DNA of 64,000 bases, from NCBI GenBank assembly GCA_022708505.1, contig JAKIYP010000001.1:19832-83831 (forward strand), read 5' to 3'. Both the position numbers and the translations under genes were made by a program. The notes beneath the pieces were generated by a model. That model made no database searches, was not told the DNA's origin, and was given only the letters and a program-made list of their open reading frames with translations. Source of the DNA: Bacteroidota bacterium. Its GTDB lineage: Bacteria; Bacteroidota; Bacteroidia; Bacteroidales; Paludibacteraceae. This document shows positions 1 through 7,718 of this stretch, in pieces. Within the stretch, counting starts at the first letter, position 1; each line of letters begins with the position of its first letter.

Positions 1-1301
1 GCTCCAACACATTTCGATCCGAGACCAGAGTGAATTGAAAACGCGAAATCAAGGGCAGTAGCTCCTTTTGGCAGTTTATGTAAATCGCCGTTAGGTGTAA
101 ATACAAACACCTCCTCGTCATAGAGATTCAACTTGAACTCATCCATGAAGTCAATGGCATTCAACTCCGGGTTTTCCAGGATTTCACGGATACTCTTCAA
201 CCATTCATCCATATCAGAATCACCCTGAACACCTTTGTATTTCCAGTGTGCCGCCAATCCCTTTTCAGCAACCTCATCCATTCTCCTGGTCCTGATTTGC
301 ACCTCAACCCACTTGTTTTGCGGTCCGAGTACCGTGGTATGCAGACTCTCATAACCGTTTGATTTGGGAATGGAAAGCCAGTCACGCAATCGTTTCGGGT
401 TCGGCTGATACATATCGGCCACCACAGAATAAGCCTGCCAGCAGGCAGCCTTCTCCTTTTCCTGCGGTACATCAAAAATAATTCTGATCGCGAAAAGGTC
501 GTAAATATTCTCAAACGAGGTATTTTGCTTCTTAATCTTGTTGTAAATGGAATGAATCGACTTGGTACGTCCTTTAATCGAGAATTCATAACCCATTGTA
601 GATAACTTCTCTTTTAAAGGTTCGATAAATTCACGAATGTATTTTTCCCTGGACCTTTTCGTTTCATTCAGTTTATGAGCTATTTCTGAATAAATTTCCC
701 GGTTGGTAAACTTCAGCGATAAATCCTCAAGCTCCGTTTTAATGGCATACAAGCCCATTCTGTGGGCCAGCGGAGCATATAAAAACGAACACTCCCGGGC
801 GATATTCAACCTGGCATCATCCGGGTATTCATGCAAATTTCTCATTACCTGCATCTGTTCCGCTATGATAATCAGAATCACCCTGACATCTTCAGCAAAA
901 GTCAACAATAGTTTCCTGAAATTTTCCGATTCAAGAGAAGCACTTCTTGCATACAATTCCCGGACACGCAATAAGCCGGAAATCACCGGTCCGACCGGAG
1001 TTCTGAACCGATGCTCGATATCTTCAATGCGAATCAGGTTATCCCTTACCATTTCGTGCAGCAAAAAGGCAAGTACTGCCGTTTTGCCCAGCCCGACTTC
1101 TTCGAGGATAATTTCTGTGACATTCAGTTTATACAACACCGGATTTCCGGGATAGACAGACTTTGAGGCCGGATGCAGATAATACTGCTTATACAGGCGT
1201 TTTAATTCCAACCTTTCTGCATGAGAAAACAATTTCCCGTGAGACCTGAGAAAACCTGTATAAGACTGAACTATTGGCGATTGTTTTGACATCACATGCA
1301 T
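1..1301 (-). CDS. relA: RelA/SpoT-family (p)ppGpp synthetase, 3' end outside the window
   Basis: Stringent-response alarmone enzyme; 433 residues are visible and the C-terminal part lies beyond base 1. Residues 1-200 correspond to the HD hydrolase domain but the metal ligands look lost: the usual HD pair reads LLHEMV (82-83 are H-E), and the region normally containing a D..HN motif reads AEQMQVMRNL (147-156). The synthetase domain is intact: GRTKSIHSIYNKI (244-256), DLFAIRII (268-275), KSNGYESLHTTV (313-324) and EVQIRT (333-338). A TGS domain begins at about 397 (EEVFVFTPNGDLHKLPKG). I infer a synthesis-only RelA-like enzyme. The start is ATG at 1301; a second ATG three codons later is an alternative. 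It is divergent from the gene at 1616. Confidence 0.93.
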   Translation of the reverse strand, partial: MHVMSKQSPIVQSYTGFLRSHGKLFSHAERLELKRLYKQYYLHPASKSVYPGNPVLYKLNVTEIILEEVGLGKTAVLAFLLHEMVRDNLIRIEDIEHRFRTPVGPVISGLLRVRELYARSASLESENFRKLLLTFAEDVRVILIIIAEQMQVMRNLHEYPDDARLNIARECSFLYAPLAHRMGLYAIKTELEDLSLKFTNREIYSEIAHKLNETKRSREKYIREFIEPLKEKLSTMGYEFSIKGRTKSIHSIYNKIKKQNTSFENIYDLFAIRIIFDVPQEKEKAACWQAYSVVADMYQPNPKRLRDWLSIPKSNGYESLHTTVLGPQNKWVEVQIRTRRMDEVAEKGLAAHWKYKGVQGDSDMDEWLKSIREILENPELNAIDFMDEFKLNLYDEEVFVFTPNGDLHKLPKGATALDFAFSIHSGLGSKCVG

Positions 1302-1446
1302 GTTAACAATTTATTGGTGTGGAATCACAGTACAATGCAAATATACGACAGATTTAGAAAGTAAGATAGTTGTAAGTCTGATTTTTAGAGAAATTCACCT
1401 AAATACTACCGACAAGATAAAATAAATCAAAAAAACCTTTCATATT

Positions 1447-1478
1447 ATTGGCAAGATTGGATTTTCTTTTTAAATTTG
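1447..1478 (+). promoter_or_regulatory. Bacteroidota-type promoter for the 1616 operon
   Basis: TTG at 1448-1450, a 20-base spacer, then TAAATTTG at 1471-1478. This matches the phylum consensus of a -33 TTG and a -7 TAnnTTTG. It would give a leader of about 130 bases before the ATG at 1616. The rest of the 314-base gap between relA and that gene shows nothing else I can name. Confidence 0.75.
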
Positions 1479-1615
1479 CATGCTCAAAAACTTTTTGAGA
1501 CAAAGTTGATCCGTTCAGCTAAATACAATTAATTCAAAGAGATGAAACGTGCATCAAAAGTAAAGTAATATTTTAATGAACGTTTAATAAGACAGGAAAA
1601 AATTTAACATTTCAT

Positions 1616-2299
1616 ATGAAAACAACAATCAAAGTTCTACTGTTCGCTGCTATCGGAATGCTTACATATTTATGTATCATGAGTATTCTTACTCCCATTA
1701 AGTTTGAACGTGAAAGAGCACAAAGAGAGAAGGTCGTAATCGAAACACTTATCAATTTGAGAACAGCTCAGATTGAGCACAGAGATCAAAAGGGTTATTA
1801 CACCGGAAGTCTGGATTCTCTGGTTACGTTTATTAAAACAGGTAAGAAAAAAGTCGTTCTCAAAGAAGGCGTTTTGTCCGACGCACAATTGCTGGCCGGA
1901 TTAACCGAAGCCAAAGCTGCTGCAATCGTGCGCAGGGGAAATCAACGTGAAATTACGGAAAACGGACTTACAGGATTCCGTCGTGACACAACCACGGTTT
2001 CACTTTTGCAGGCATTGTATGAAAACAAATTCACGCCTCAACAAATTGAGAATCTGAAATACATTCCTTTCTCGGAACAAGTTGTTTTTGAGATGGAATT
2101 AAACAACAGTTATGTAAGTTCAAACGGCATTTCGATTCCATTATGCGAAATCCGTGCGCCATACAGAACTTTCCTCTTCGACGTGAACCGTCAGGAAACA
2201 TTAAACCTGATTGATTTACAGGAAAAGTTGGAAAAATATGCCGGTCTAAAAGTAGGAGCAGTCAACGAGCCTAACAACTTTGCCGGTAACTGGGAATAA
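1616..2299 (+). CDS. Single-pass membrane protein, pseudopilin-like periplasmic part
   Basis: 227 residues. Residues 7-27 form one hydrophobic helix after a short Lys-containing N-terminus; the rest is soluble and presumably periplasmic. Just after the helix comes a charged helical stretch (about 31-50) and then HRDQKGYYTGSLDSLVTFI, which resembles the 'GYYP.SLDELV' region of type II/IV pseudopilins. No prepilin peptidase site (GFTLIE) is present, so this is only a resemblance. It is followed after 18 bases by a DUF3822 gene and then rsmD, and all three are probably cotranscribed from the promoter at 1447. No function is assigned. Confidence 0.8.
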   Translation: MKTTIKVLLFAAIGMLTYLCIMSILTPIKFERERAQREKVVIETLINLRTAQIEHRDQKGYYTGSLDSLVTFIKTGKKKVVLKEGVLSDAQLLAGLTEAKAAAIVRRGNQREITENGLTGFRRDTTTVSLLQALYENKFTPQQIENLKYIPFSEQVVFEMELNNSYVSSNGISIPLCEIRAPYRTFLFDVNRQETLNLIDLQEKLEKYAGLKVGAVNEPNNFAGNWE

Positions 2300-2317
2300 T
2301 CCATTAAACGGGGAGAG

Positions 2318-3034
2318 ATGCATATAAACCTCACCGATAAGTCATATAGTTTATCCATCCGGATGTCTCCGGATGGATTTTCTTTATCTGTATACTCAGA
2401 AGATAATGATTTGTTATCCTCAGAACGTCACAGTATACATAATGCTGATTTGACACAATGTTTGGGTTCAGTATGCGCATCATTACCCGGGTTTACATCT
2501 GTCAGTCTGGTTACTGTAGCAGATGTATACACACTGATTCCTGCCATTCATTTCGATGCGGATAAAGCAAAATATTTTTTACAGTTACAACATCCTGCTC
2601 TGACAGAAGCATCACAAGTTCTTCACACCTATTATCAGCATACCGGTTCCATACTCATTTATGCATTCGACAAACAAGCTATCAAAGCAGTACAAACTAT
2701 TTTCCCGCAGATAAGCATACAACATCACCTGCACCAACTGATTGAAGCAAACCAGAAAGCAACCGGAGAACAGATATCAATTTGGCTCAGATCAGGGAAA
2801 GCCGACTGTCTGGCCTCGCGCGGCAACAGCATACAACTGCTCAACAGCTACCCTTTTCAGACTGAAGAAGATATTGTTTACCATGTATTGAACATACTGC
2901 ATCATTTGCATTTCAACCACGAAACGATACAAATTACAATTTACAGGGAAAGCGATATCAGCATACTTCCTGAAGATATCCTGAGAAATTATTTTCCATC
3001 GATCAATCTTAAAAACATTCCGACAGCGATATGA
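2318..3034 (+). CDS. DUF3822 family protein
   Basis: 238 residues with no signal peptide or membrane helix. The opening (MHINLTDKSYSLSIRMSPDG, then SVYSEDNDLL) is the recognisable start of the Bacteroidota-specific DUF3822 family, thought to have an actin-like, PilM-related fold. I see no catalytic motif. Its stop overlaps the ATG of rsmD by four bases (ATGA), so the two are translationally coupled, and linkage to rsmD is common for this family. Function is unknown. Confidence 0.85.
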   Translation: MHINLTDKSYSLSIRMSPDGFSLSVYSEDNDLLSSERHSIHNADLTQCLGSVCASLPGFTSVSLVTVADVYTLIPAIHFDADKAKYFLQLQHPALTEASQVLHTYYQHTGSILIYAFDKQAIKAVQTIFPQISIQHHLHQLIEANQKATGEQISIWLRSGKADCLASRGNSIQLLNSYPFQTEEDIVYHVLNILHHLHFNHETIQITIYRESDISILPEDILRNYFPSINLKNIPTAI

Positions 3035-3576
3035 GAATCATCAGTGGAAAGTTCAAGGGAAGACGCATACAGGCAAGTTCGAAAATCACAGCGAGACCCA
3101 CAACTGATTTTGCCAAAGAAGGATTGTTTAATTTATTAAACAACAGGATTGACTTTGAAGGAATCAGGATGCTCGACTTGTTTGCGGGCACAGGAAGCAT
3201 CGGTATAGAATGCATCTCAAGAGCATGCAGGGAAGTTGTTGCCGTTGAGCTAAATGAGAAGCACGGGACTTTTATCCGCAAAGTTTGCAGCGAACTGAAA
3301 ATTGACAATTACTTCCTCCATAAAGCTGATGTATTCAGGTTCATACCTGCTTGTCACAGCAAATTCGATTTGATTTTTGCAGACCCTCCTTATGATCTTG
3401 AGAAATTAACAACACTTCCCGATTTGATTTTCAGTCACGATTTACTGGAAGAAGATGGTCTCTTCATCCTGGAACATGGGGCAAAGCATCAATTTGACAC
3501 CCATCCGGATTTTCTATTCCATCGGAAATACGGCAATGTCAACTTTAGTTTTTTCGGAAAAAATCCGGGTGCTTAA
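3031..3576 (+). CDS. rsmD: 16S rRNA (guanine(966)-N(2))-methyltransferase RsmD
   Basis: 181 residues, normal length for RsmD, a cytosolic SAM-dependent enzyme that methylates G966 of 16S rRNA. N-terminal RIISGKFKGRRIQ and RPTTDFAKEGLFNLL are typical. SAM-binding motif I is LDLFAGTGSIGIECISRA (about residues 48-65) and the catalytic motif is DPPY in LIFADPPYDL. The start ATG overlaps the stop of the DUF3822 gene. It is convergent with the lipoprotein gene four bases downstream, and no terminator is visible between them. Confidence 0.95.
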   Translation: MRIISGKFKGRRIQASSKITARPTTDFAKEGLFNLLNNRIDFEGIRMLDLFAGTGSIGIECISRACREVVAVELNEKHGTFIRKVCSELKIDNYFLHKADVFRFIPACHSKFDLIFADPPYDLEKLTTLPDLIFSHDLLEEDGLFILEHGAKHQFDTHPDFLFHRKYGNVNFSFFGKNPGA

Positions 3577-3580
3577 ACTT

Positions 3581-4105
3581 TCAGGGTTTAATAGGAGTTT
3601 TGAGTTTTACAACAGCATAATTGGAACCATATCCACCACCATCAAACTTAGCATCCGAAATAACCGTCATTTCAAGCTGGGCATCCGTTGTCGGTTCTAA
3701 CGCGACATAACTGAAAACCATAAATAAGGTACTATAAAGTGGATCAAGGTAAAATTCCCCCTTGTCATAGTCTGAGTTTGAATTGAAAGTCGAATCCAGT
3801 CTCTCAACCGGAGGCAGCAATATTTTTGCAGCATTAGCCGGTGTATGTTTCAGGCTCAACGCTGTCAAACGGTTCGCATAGGCCTCAAATCGCACAGCAA
3901 ACAGTACCGTATCACCAACCTGAATTGTATCCATCAATAACAGCCCCTGCTCTCCGGTTACTTCAATATCAAGCGAATCATTGTTATTGGTTAACGGGCG
4001 TTGCATGAGAAAGATACCCGGGGTATAATTCGATTCCCCTGAAAAGTCACAGGAAACTACAAAAAGAGAGACCACAAACAACAAAGGGGAAAGTACTTTT
4101 TTCAT
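3581..4105 (-). CDS. Small predicted lipoprotein, unknown function
   Basis: 174 residues beginning MKKVLSPLLFVVSLFVVSCD, a lipoprotein signal with the modified Cys at about residue 19. The mature part is probably beta-rich (alternating hydrophobic strands such as GDTVLFAVRFEAY and LFMVFSYVAL). I chose ATG 4105 because the longer reading frame would start inside the neighbouring tRNA. I do not recognise the family; many Bacteroidales lipoproteins of this size are uncharacterised. Confidence 0.8.
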   Translation of the reverse strand: MKKVLSPLLFVVSLFVVSCDFSGESNYTPGIFLMQRPLTNNNDSLDIEVTGEQGLLLMDTIQVGDTVLFAVRFEAYANRLTALSLKHTPANAAKILLPPVERLDSTFNSNSDYDKGEFYLDPLYSTLFMVFSYVALEPTTDAQLEMTVISDAKFDGGGYGSNYAVVKLKTPIKP

Positions 4106-4171
4106 ATTAGTTTTTTTAAATAAAACACAAAGGACAGTGTGATTAAGAAACTCAGACGAGTTTTGAAAAAG

Positions 4172-4244
4172 TCGGGGTGACAAGACTCGAACCTGCGACC
4201 TCTACGTCCCGAACGTAGCGCGCTACCAACTGCGCCACACCCCG
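4172..4244 (-). tRNA. tRNA-Pro (anticodon CGG)
   Basis: A full cloverleaf on the minus strand: acceptor CGGGGTG/CACCCCG, D-arm GCGCAGTTGGTAGCGC, anticodon stem CTACG/CGTAG with loop TTCGGGA (anticodon CGG), and T-loop GGTTCGAGTC. The discriminator base is A at 4172 and CCA is not encoded. A minus-strand TACTTTTG at 4262-4269, just upstream, could be its -7 element. Confidence 0.95.
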
Positions 4245-4309
4245 ATCTTAATTTGGAGTCGCAAAAGTACAAAGTTTTTTTTAATAATGAAACAAGACGC
4301 ACTGTATTT

Positions 4310-4343
4310 TTGTTAGAATTTAAACTGAAAATAAGTATCTTTG
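4310..4343 (+). promoter_or_regulatory. Probable promoter of the HAD-hisD-hisC operon
   Basis: TATCTTTG at 4336-4343 fits TAnnTTTG. The best upstream TTG (4310-4312) is 23 bases away, slightly longer than usual. It lies 20 bases before the ATG at 4363. Confidence 0.45.
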
Positions 4344-4362
4344 CAAAAAATATTTTTAACAG

Positions 4363-5103
4363 ATGTTTGTCACAGAAATAAAAAAATTCATTCAACAAAA
4401 TAATTATCCTGAATTTCAACTCAAAGCGGTCTTTTTCGACATGGATGGTGTTCTGCTTGATTCAATGGAGAATCATTCACAGGCATGGGTAAAAACGATG
4501 AACGGACTGGATATTCCGTTCACAATCGAGGAGGCATACCTCAATGAAGGGCGTGTTGGTCATGATACCATCAACAGCGCCTACATGAGGACATTTGGAA
4601 GAACAGCGACGCTGGAGGAACAAGAACAAATTTACGAAACAAAAACGCTGCATCTTGAGGCACTCGGTGAAATTCTGACCATGCCGTATGCAACTGAATT
4701 GATTGAAAAAGTAAAACAACAGAATCTGACTATTTTTCTGGTAACCGGTTCAGGTCAGCCTTCATTGTTGAACAGCTTGGATGATTATTTTCCGGATGTT
4801 TTCGTAAAAGAAAGAATGATAACGGCTTATGATGTAAAACAAGGTAAACCCTCGCCGGAACCTTATCTTAAGGCATTAGAGAAATCAGGACTCAACCCCT
4901 GGGAAATTGTGGTAATAGAAAATGCACCGCTTGGAGTTGAGTCATCAGTTGCCGCAGGTCTGTTTACAATAGCTATCAACACCGGACCTATTGATACGGA
5001 AGTACTTGCTTCCAGCGGAGCAAATTTGGTTTTATCAGGAGGAATGAAGGAACTATATAAGCAATGGAATGATTTTTACCAGGCGTGTCAGGCTATAAAA
5101 TAA
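4363..5103 (+). CDS. HAD-superfamily phosphatase, beta-phosphoglucomutase-like
   Basis: 246 residues, cytosolic. HAD motif I is FFDMDGVLLDS (nucleophile first Asp, acid/base second Asp) at about 24-34, followed by the helical cap of the phosphoglucomutase-like subfamily. Motif II is LVTGSG, motif III is the Lys in KQGKPSPEPY, and motif IV is VVIENAPLGV (E in place of one usual Asp). It lies 6 bases before hisD and is probably cotranscribed with hisD and hisC. That position suggests a histidinol-phosphate phosphatase role, but the fold subgroup also covers sugar-phosphate phosphatases and mutases, so the substrate is inference only. Confidence 0.85.
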   Translation: MFVTEIKKFIQQNNYPEFQLKAVFFDMDGVLLDSMENHSQAWVKTMNGLDIPFTIEEAYLNEGRVGHDTINSAYMRTFGRTATLEEQEQIYETKTLHLEALGEILTMPYATELIEKVKQQNLTIFLVTGSGQPSLLNSLDDYFPDVFVKERMITAYDVKQGKPSPEPYLKALEKSGLNPWEIVVIENAPLGVESSVAAGLFTIAINTGPIDTEVLASSGANLVLSGGMKELYKQWNDFYQACQAIK

Positions 5104-5109
5104 CTACTT

Positions 5110-6399
5110 ATGCAAATAATTAAATATCCCGCCCGTGAGACATGGAACAGCTTGCTTACCCGACCGGTATTCGACAGTTCCAACCTTTTTGCATCTGTTA
5201 GTCAGGTTCTGGAGGATGTGCGTGCGAATGGAGACAAGGCTGTAAAAAAATACACCCAACAATTCGATGGCGTTGATATGGATGCTATTGAGGTCACCAA
5301 AACCGAAATTGAGTCAGCAGAAAAGTCGGTTGCGCCATTATTGAAACAGGCAATCGAAATGGCCAAACGAAATATCTGGAAGTTTCATTCAGAACAGCAA
5401 CCAGAACTAAAGGAGATTCAGACTTCGCCCGGTGTTTATTGCTGGCAGAAAGCAATTGCCATCGAAAAAGTGGGTTTATATATTCCCGGTGGCACAGCAC
5501 CATTATTTTCGACAGTGCTGATGCTGGCTATTCCGGCACAAATTGCCGAATGCAAGGAAATCATTTTATGCTCTCCACCTGACAAATCAGGCAATATTCA
5601 TCCGGCAGTTTTATACGCGGCAAAGGTTGCCGGCGTGCATCGCATCTTCAAAATCGGTGGCACTCAGGCCATTGCAGCAATGGCTTATGGTACCGAAACA
5701 GTTCCTAAAGTGTATAAAATTTTCGGTCCGGGCAACCAGTATGTAACTGCTGCCAAGCAACTTGTATCACTGAAAGATGTGGCTATTGACATGCCTGCCG
5801 GTCCGTCGGAAGTAGAAGTCCTTGCTGATGAAACTGCCAACCCGGCTTTTGTGGCTTCGGATTTGCTTTCACAGGCAGAGCATGGTGTCGACAGTCAATC
5901 CATTCTGATAACAACAAGCGAGGAATTGATTGAAAAAGTACTGGAAGAAATTAACATCCAGTTAGCAGAACTTCCACGCAAGGAGTTTGCTAAAAAAGCA
6001 TTGGAGCATAGTAAAATCATATTGGTTAAAACCCTGGAAGAGGCTGTTGAAATGACCAATGAGTACGCTCCGGAACATTTGATTATTGCCACCAGATATT
6101 ACAAGGGAGTTGCAGAGAATATTGTAAATGCCGGTTCCGTATTTTTGGGTAATTATACACCCGAGAGTGCCGGCGATTATGCATCGGGTACCAATCACAC
6201 GCTGCCAACTAATGGTTATGCTAAGGCATATAGTGGTGTGAATCTGGATAGCTTCCTGCGCAAAGTTACCTTCCAGGAAATTACGAAAGAAGGCCTGACT
6301 AACCTCAGCAACGCCATAATCCTGATGGCCGAAAACGAGGAATTGCAAGCGCATAGCAATGCGGTTAAAATCAGGTTACTCGAAGACAGGGACGAATAA
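5110..6399 (+). CDS. hisD: Histidinol dehydrogenase HisD
   Basis: 429 residues, standard length. It catalyses the last two steps of histidine synthesis (L-histidinol to L-histidine, NAD- and Zn-dependent). Recognisable blocks are KVGLYIPGGTAPLFSTVLML, GPGNQYVTAAKQLV, DMPAGPSEVEVLAD, LLSQAEHGVDSQSILIT (Zn-ligand region), EYAPEHLII and GNYTPESAGDYASGTNHTLP. The start is ATG just after the HAD stop. hisC follows 126 bases downstream; no hisG or hisB is adjacent, so the rest of the pathway is elsewhere. Confidence 0.97.
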   Translation: MQIIKYPARETWNSLLTRPVFDSSNLFASVSQVLEDVRANGDKAVKKYTQQFDGVDMDAIEVTKTEIESAEKSVAPLLKQAIEMAKRNIWKFHSEQQPELKEIQTSPGVYCWQKAIAIEKVGLYIPGGTAPLFSTVLMLAIPAQIAECKEIILCSPPDKSGNIHPAVLYAAKVAGVHRIFKIGGTQAIAAMAYGTETVPKVYKIFGPGNQYVTAAKQLVSLKDVAIDMPAGPSEVEVLADETANPAFVASDLLSQAEHGVDSQSILITTSEELIEKVLEEINIQLAELPRKEFAKKALEHSKIILVKTLEEAVEMTNEYAPEHLIIATRYYKGVAENIVNAGSVFLGNYTPESAGDYASGTNHTLPTNGYAKAYSGVNLDSFLRKVTFQEITKEGLTNLSNAIILMAENEELQAHSNAVKIRLLEDRDE

Positions 6400-6400
6400 T

Positions 6401-6448
6401 GAAAACCGGTAGATAATTTTGGAAACCGGGGACGAATTTTGGAAACCG
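6401..6448. repeat. Short direct repeats between hisD and hisC
   Basis: About two and a half copies of a 20-21 base unit, GAAA(A)CCGG..GA..AATTTTG, start at 6401, 6422 and 6442. The last copy runs straight into the perfect palindrome at 6449. Confidence 0.7.
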
Positions 6449-6476
6449 GTAGAGACGCGATTAATCGCGTCTCTAC
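6449..6476. repeat. 28-base perfect palindrome (REP-like)
   Basis: GTAGAGACGCGATT followed by its exact reverse complement AATCGCGTCTCTAC, between hisD and hisC. No loop and no T-tract follow, so it is not a simple terminator. It resembles short palindromes dispersed in intergenic DNA of many Bacteroidota. Confidence 0.85.
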
Positions 6477-6525
6477 GCACAATCACAATCAACATCCCAC
6501 GACAAACATTAGACAATAAATTCAA

Positions 6526-7554
6526 ATGAACATCAAAAATATATTACGGAAAAATATCGCGGAATTGCAACCTTATTCCTGTGCAAGGGATGAGTTCAAG
6601 GGAGAGGCATCGGTGTATTTAGATGCAAACGAAAATCCATACAATGCTCCGTATAACCGCTACCCCGATCCTTTGCAATGGAAAGTCAAGGAAGCCATAT
6701 CTGAAATTAAGCATGTTCCGGCGACCAATATCTTTTTAGGCAACGGCAGCGACGAACCGATAGATTTACTCTTCCGTGCGTTTTGCGAACCCCGCATCGA
6801 CAATGTGGTGGCCATTGAGCCGACTTACGGCATGTATAAGGTCTGTGCGAACATCAACGACATCGAATACCGCAAGGTATTGTTAAACAACTCTTTTGAT
6901 TTTTCTGCGGACGAGATGTTGCAGGCCGCCGATGAGAAAACAAAACTGATGTGGCTGTGTTCACCCAATAACCCAACCGGCAACAGTCTGAATCAGGATG
7001 AAATCGCGAAGCTACTCAAAAACTTTAAGGGTATTGTTGTTGTTGACGAAGCCTATATCGATTTTTCATCCCAACCCGGTTTTGCTACAAAGCTTCATGA
7101 ATTTCCAAATTTAGTCATCCTGCAAACATTCTCAAAAGCCTGGGGCAGTGCAGCAATTCGTCTCGGCATGGCTTTCGCTTCCGTGGAAATTGTACAGGTA
7201 CTGAATAAAATCAAATATCCGTATAACATCAATATCCTGACACAGAAACAAGCTTTGAAAGCCCTGCAGGAAAAAGAACAGGTCAGCAATTGGGTACAAG
7301 CACTGATTTCGGAAAGAGCCTGGCTGACAGATGAACTTCAGAAACTGGATATCATCAAACACATCTACCCTACTGATGCCAATTTTGTGCTGGTGAAAGT
7401 CGATGATGCCAATGCGGTATATCAATATCTGGTCAATAAAAGCATCATCGTACGAAACCGCAACACGGTATCTTTATGCTTAGGTTGCATCCGGATTACA
7501 GTTGGAACAAGGGAAGAAAATGAGGTGCTGATTGAGAATCTGAAAGGGTTTTAA
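6526..7554 (+). CDS. hisC: Histidinol-phosphate aminotransferase HisC
   Basis: 342 residues; a PLP-dependent fold-type I aminotransferase converting imidazole-acetol phosphate to histidinol phosphate. Features: YLDANENPYNAPYNRYPDP near the N-terminus (substrate binding), NIFLGNGSDEPIDLL, WLCSPNNPTGN, VVDEAYIDF, the PLP Lys in QTFSKAWGSAAIRLG, and a C-terminal RITVGTREENEVL. Domain order and length are normal. It is the third gene of the HAD-hisD-hisC set and ends before the large inverted repeat at 7605, which could act as its terminator. Confidence 0.96.
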   Translation: MNIKNILRKNIAELQPYSCARDEFKGEASVYLDANENPYNAPYNRYPDPLQWKVKEAISEIKHVPATNIFLGNGSDEPIDLLFRAFCEPRIDNVVAIEPTYGMYKVCANINDIEYRKVLLNNSFDFSADEMLQAADEKTKLMWLCSPNNPTGNSLNQDEIAKLLKNFKGIVVVDEAYIDFSSQPGFATKLHEFPNLVILQTFSKAWGSAAIRLGMAFASVEIVQVLNKIKYPYNINILTQKQALKALQEKEQVSNWVQALISERAWLTDELQKLDIIKHIYPTDANFVLVKVDDANAVYQYLVNKSIIVRNRNTVSLCLGCIRITVGTREENEVLIENLKGF

Positions 7555-7604
7555 ATTCTTTTTTCAACCATATAAGTCATAGAAGTTACATATAAGCATG
7601 TTGG

Positions 7605-7708
7605 TTTTACAGAAAAGTCACAGGTTAAATTTTAAAATCCGCAAACTCGCCTTTTCAAGGCTCAAACAGCGCGTCTCTTAAAATTTAACCTGTGACTTTT
7701 CTGTAAAA
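7605..7708. repeat. Long inverted repeat, 31-base perfect arms
   Basis: Arms at 7605-7635 and 7678-7708 are perfectly complementary (TTTTACAGAAAAGTCACAGG... against its reverse complement). The 42-base centre holds a second small hairpin, GCCTT-TTC-AAGGC (7649-7661), flanked by AAACTC and CTCAAACA. It sits between convergent hisC and the TonB receptor gene. It could terminate both transcripts, but the structure is far longer than a terminator needs and looks like a miniature mobile element. Confidence 0.9.
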
Positions 7709-7718
7709 AACCAGTTTC

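Noticed and set aside
703-1155. Open frame on the plus strand opposite relA
   Set aside because: It is the shadow of relA; the minus frame carries the real domain motifs.
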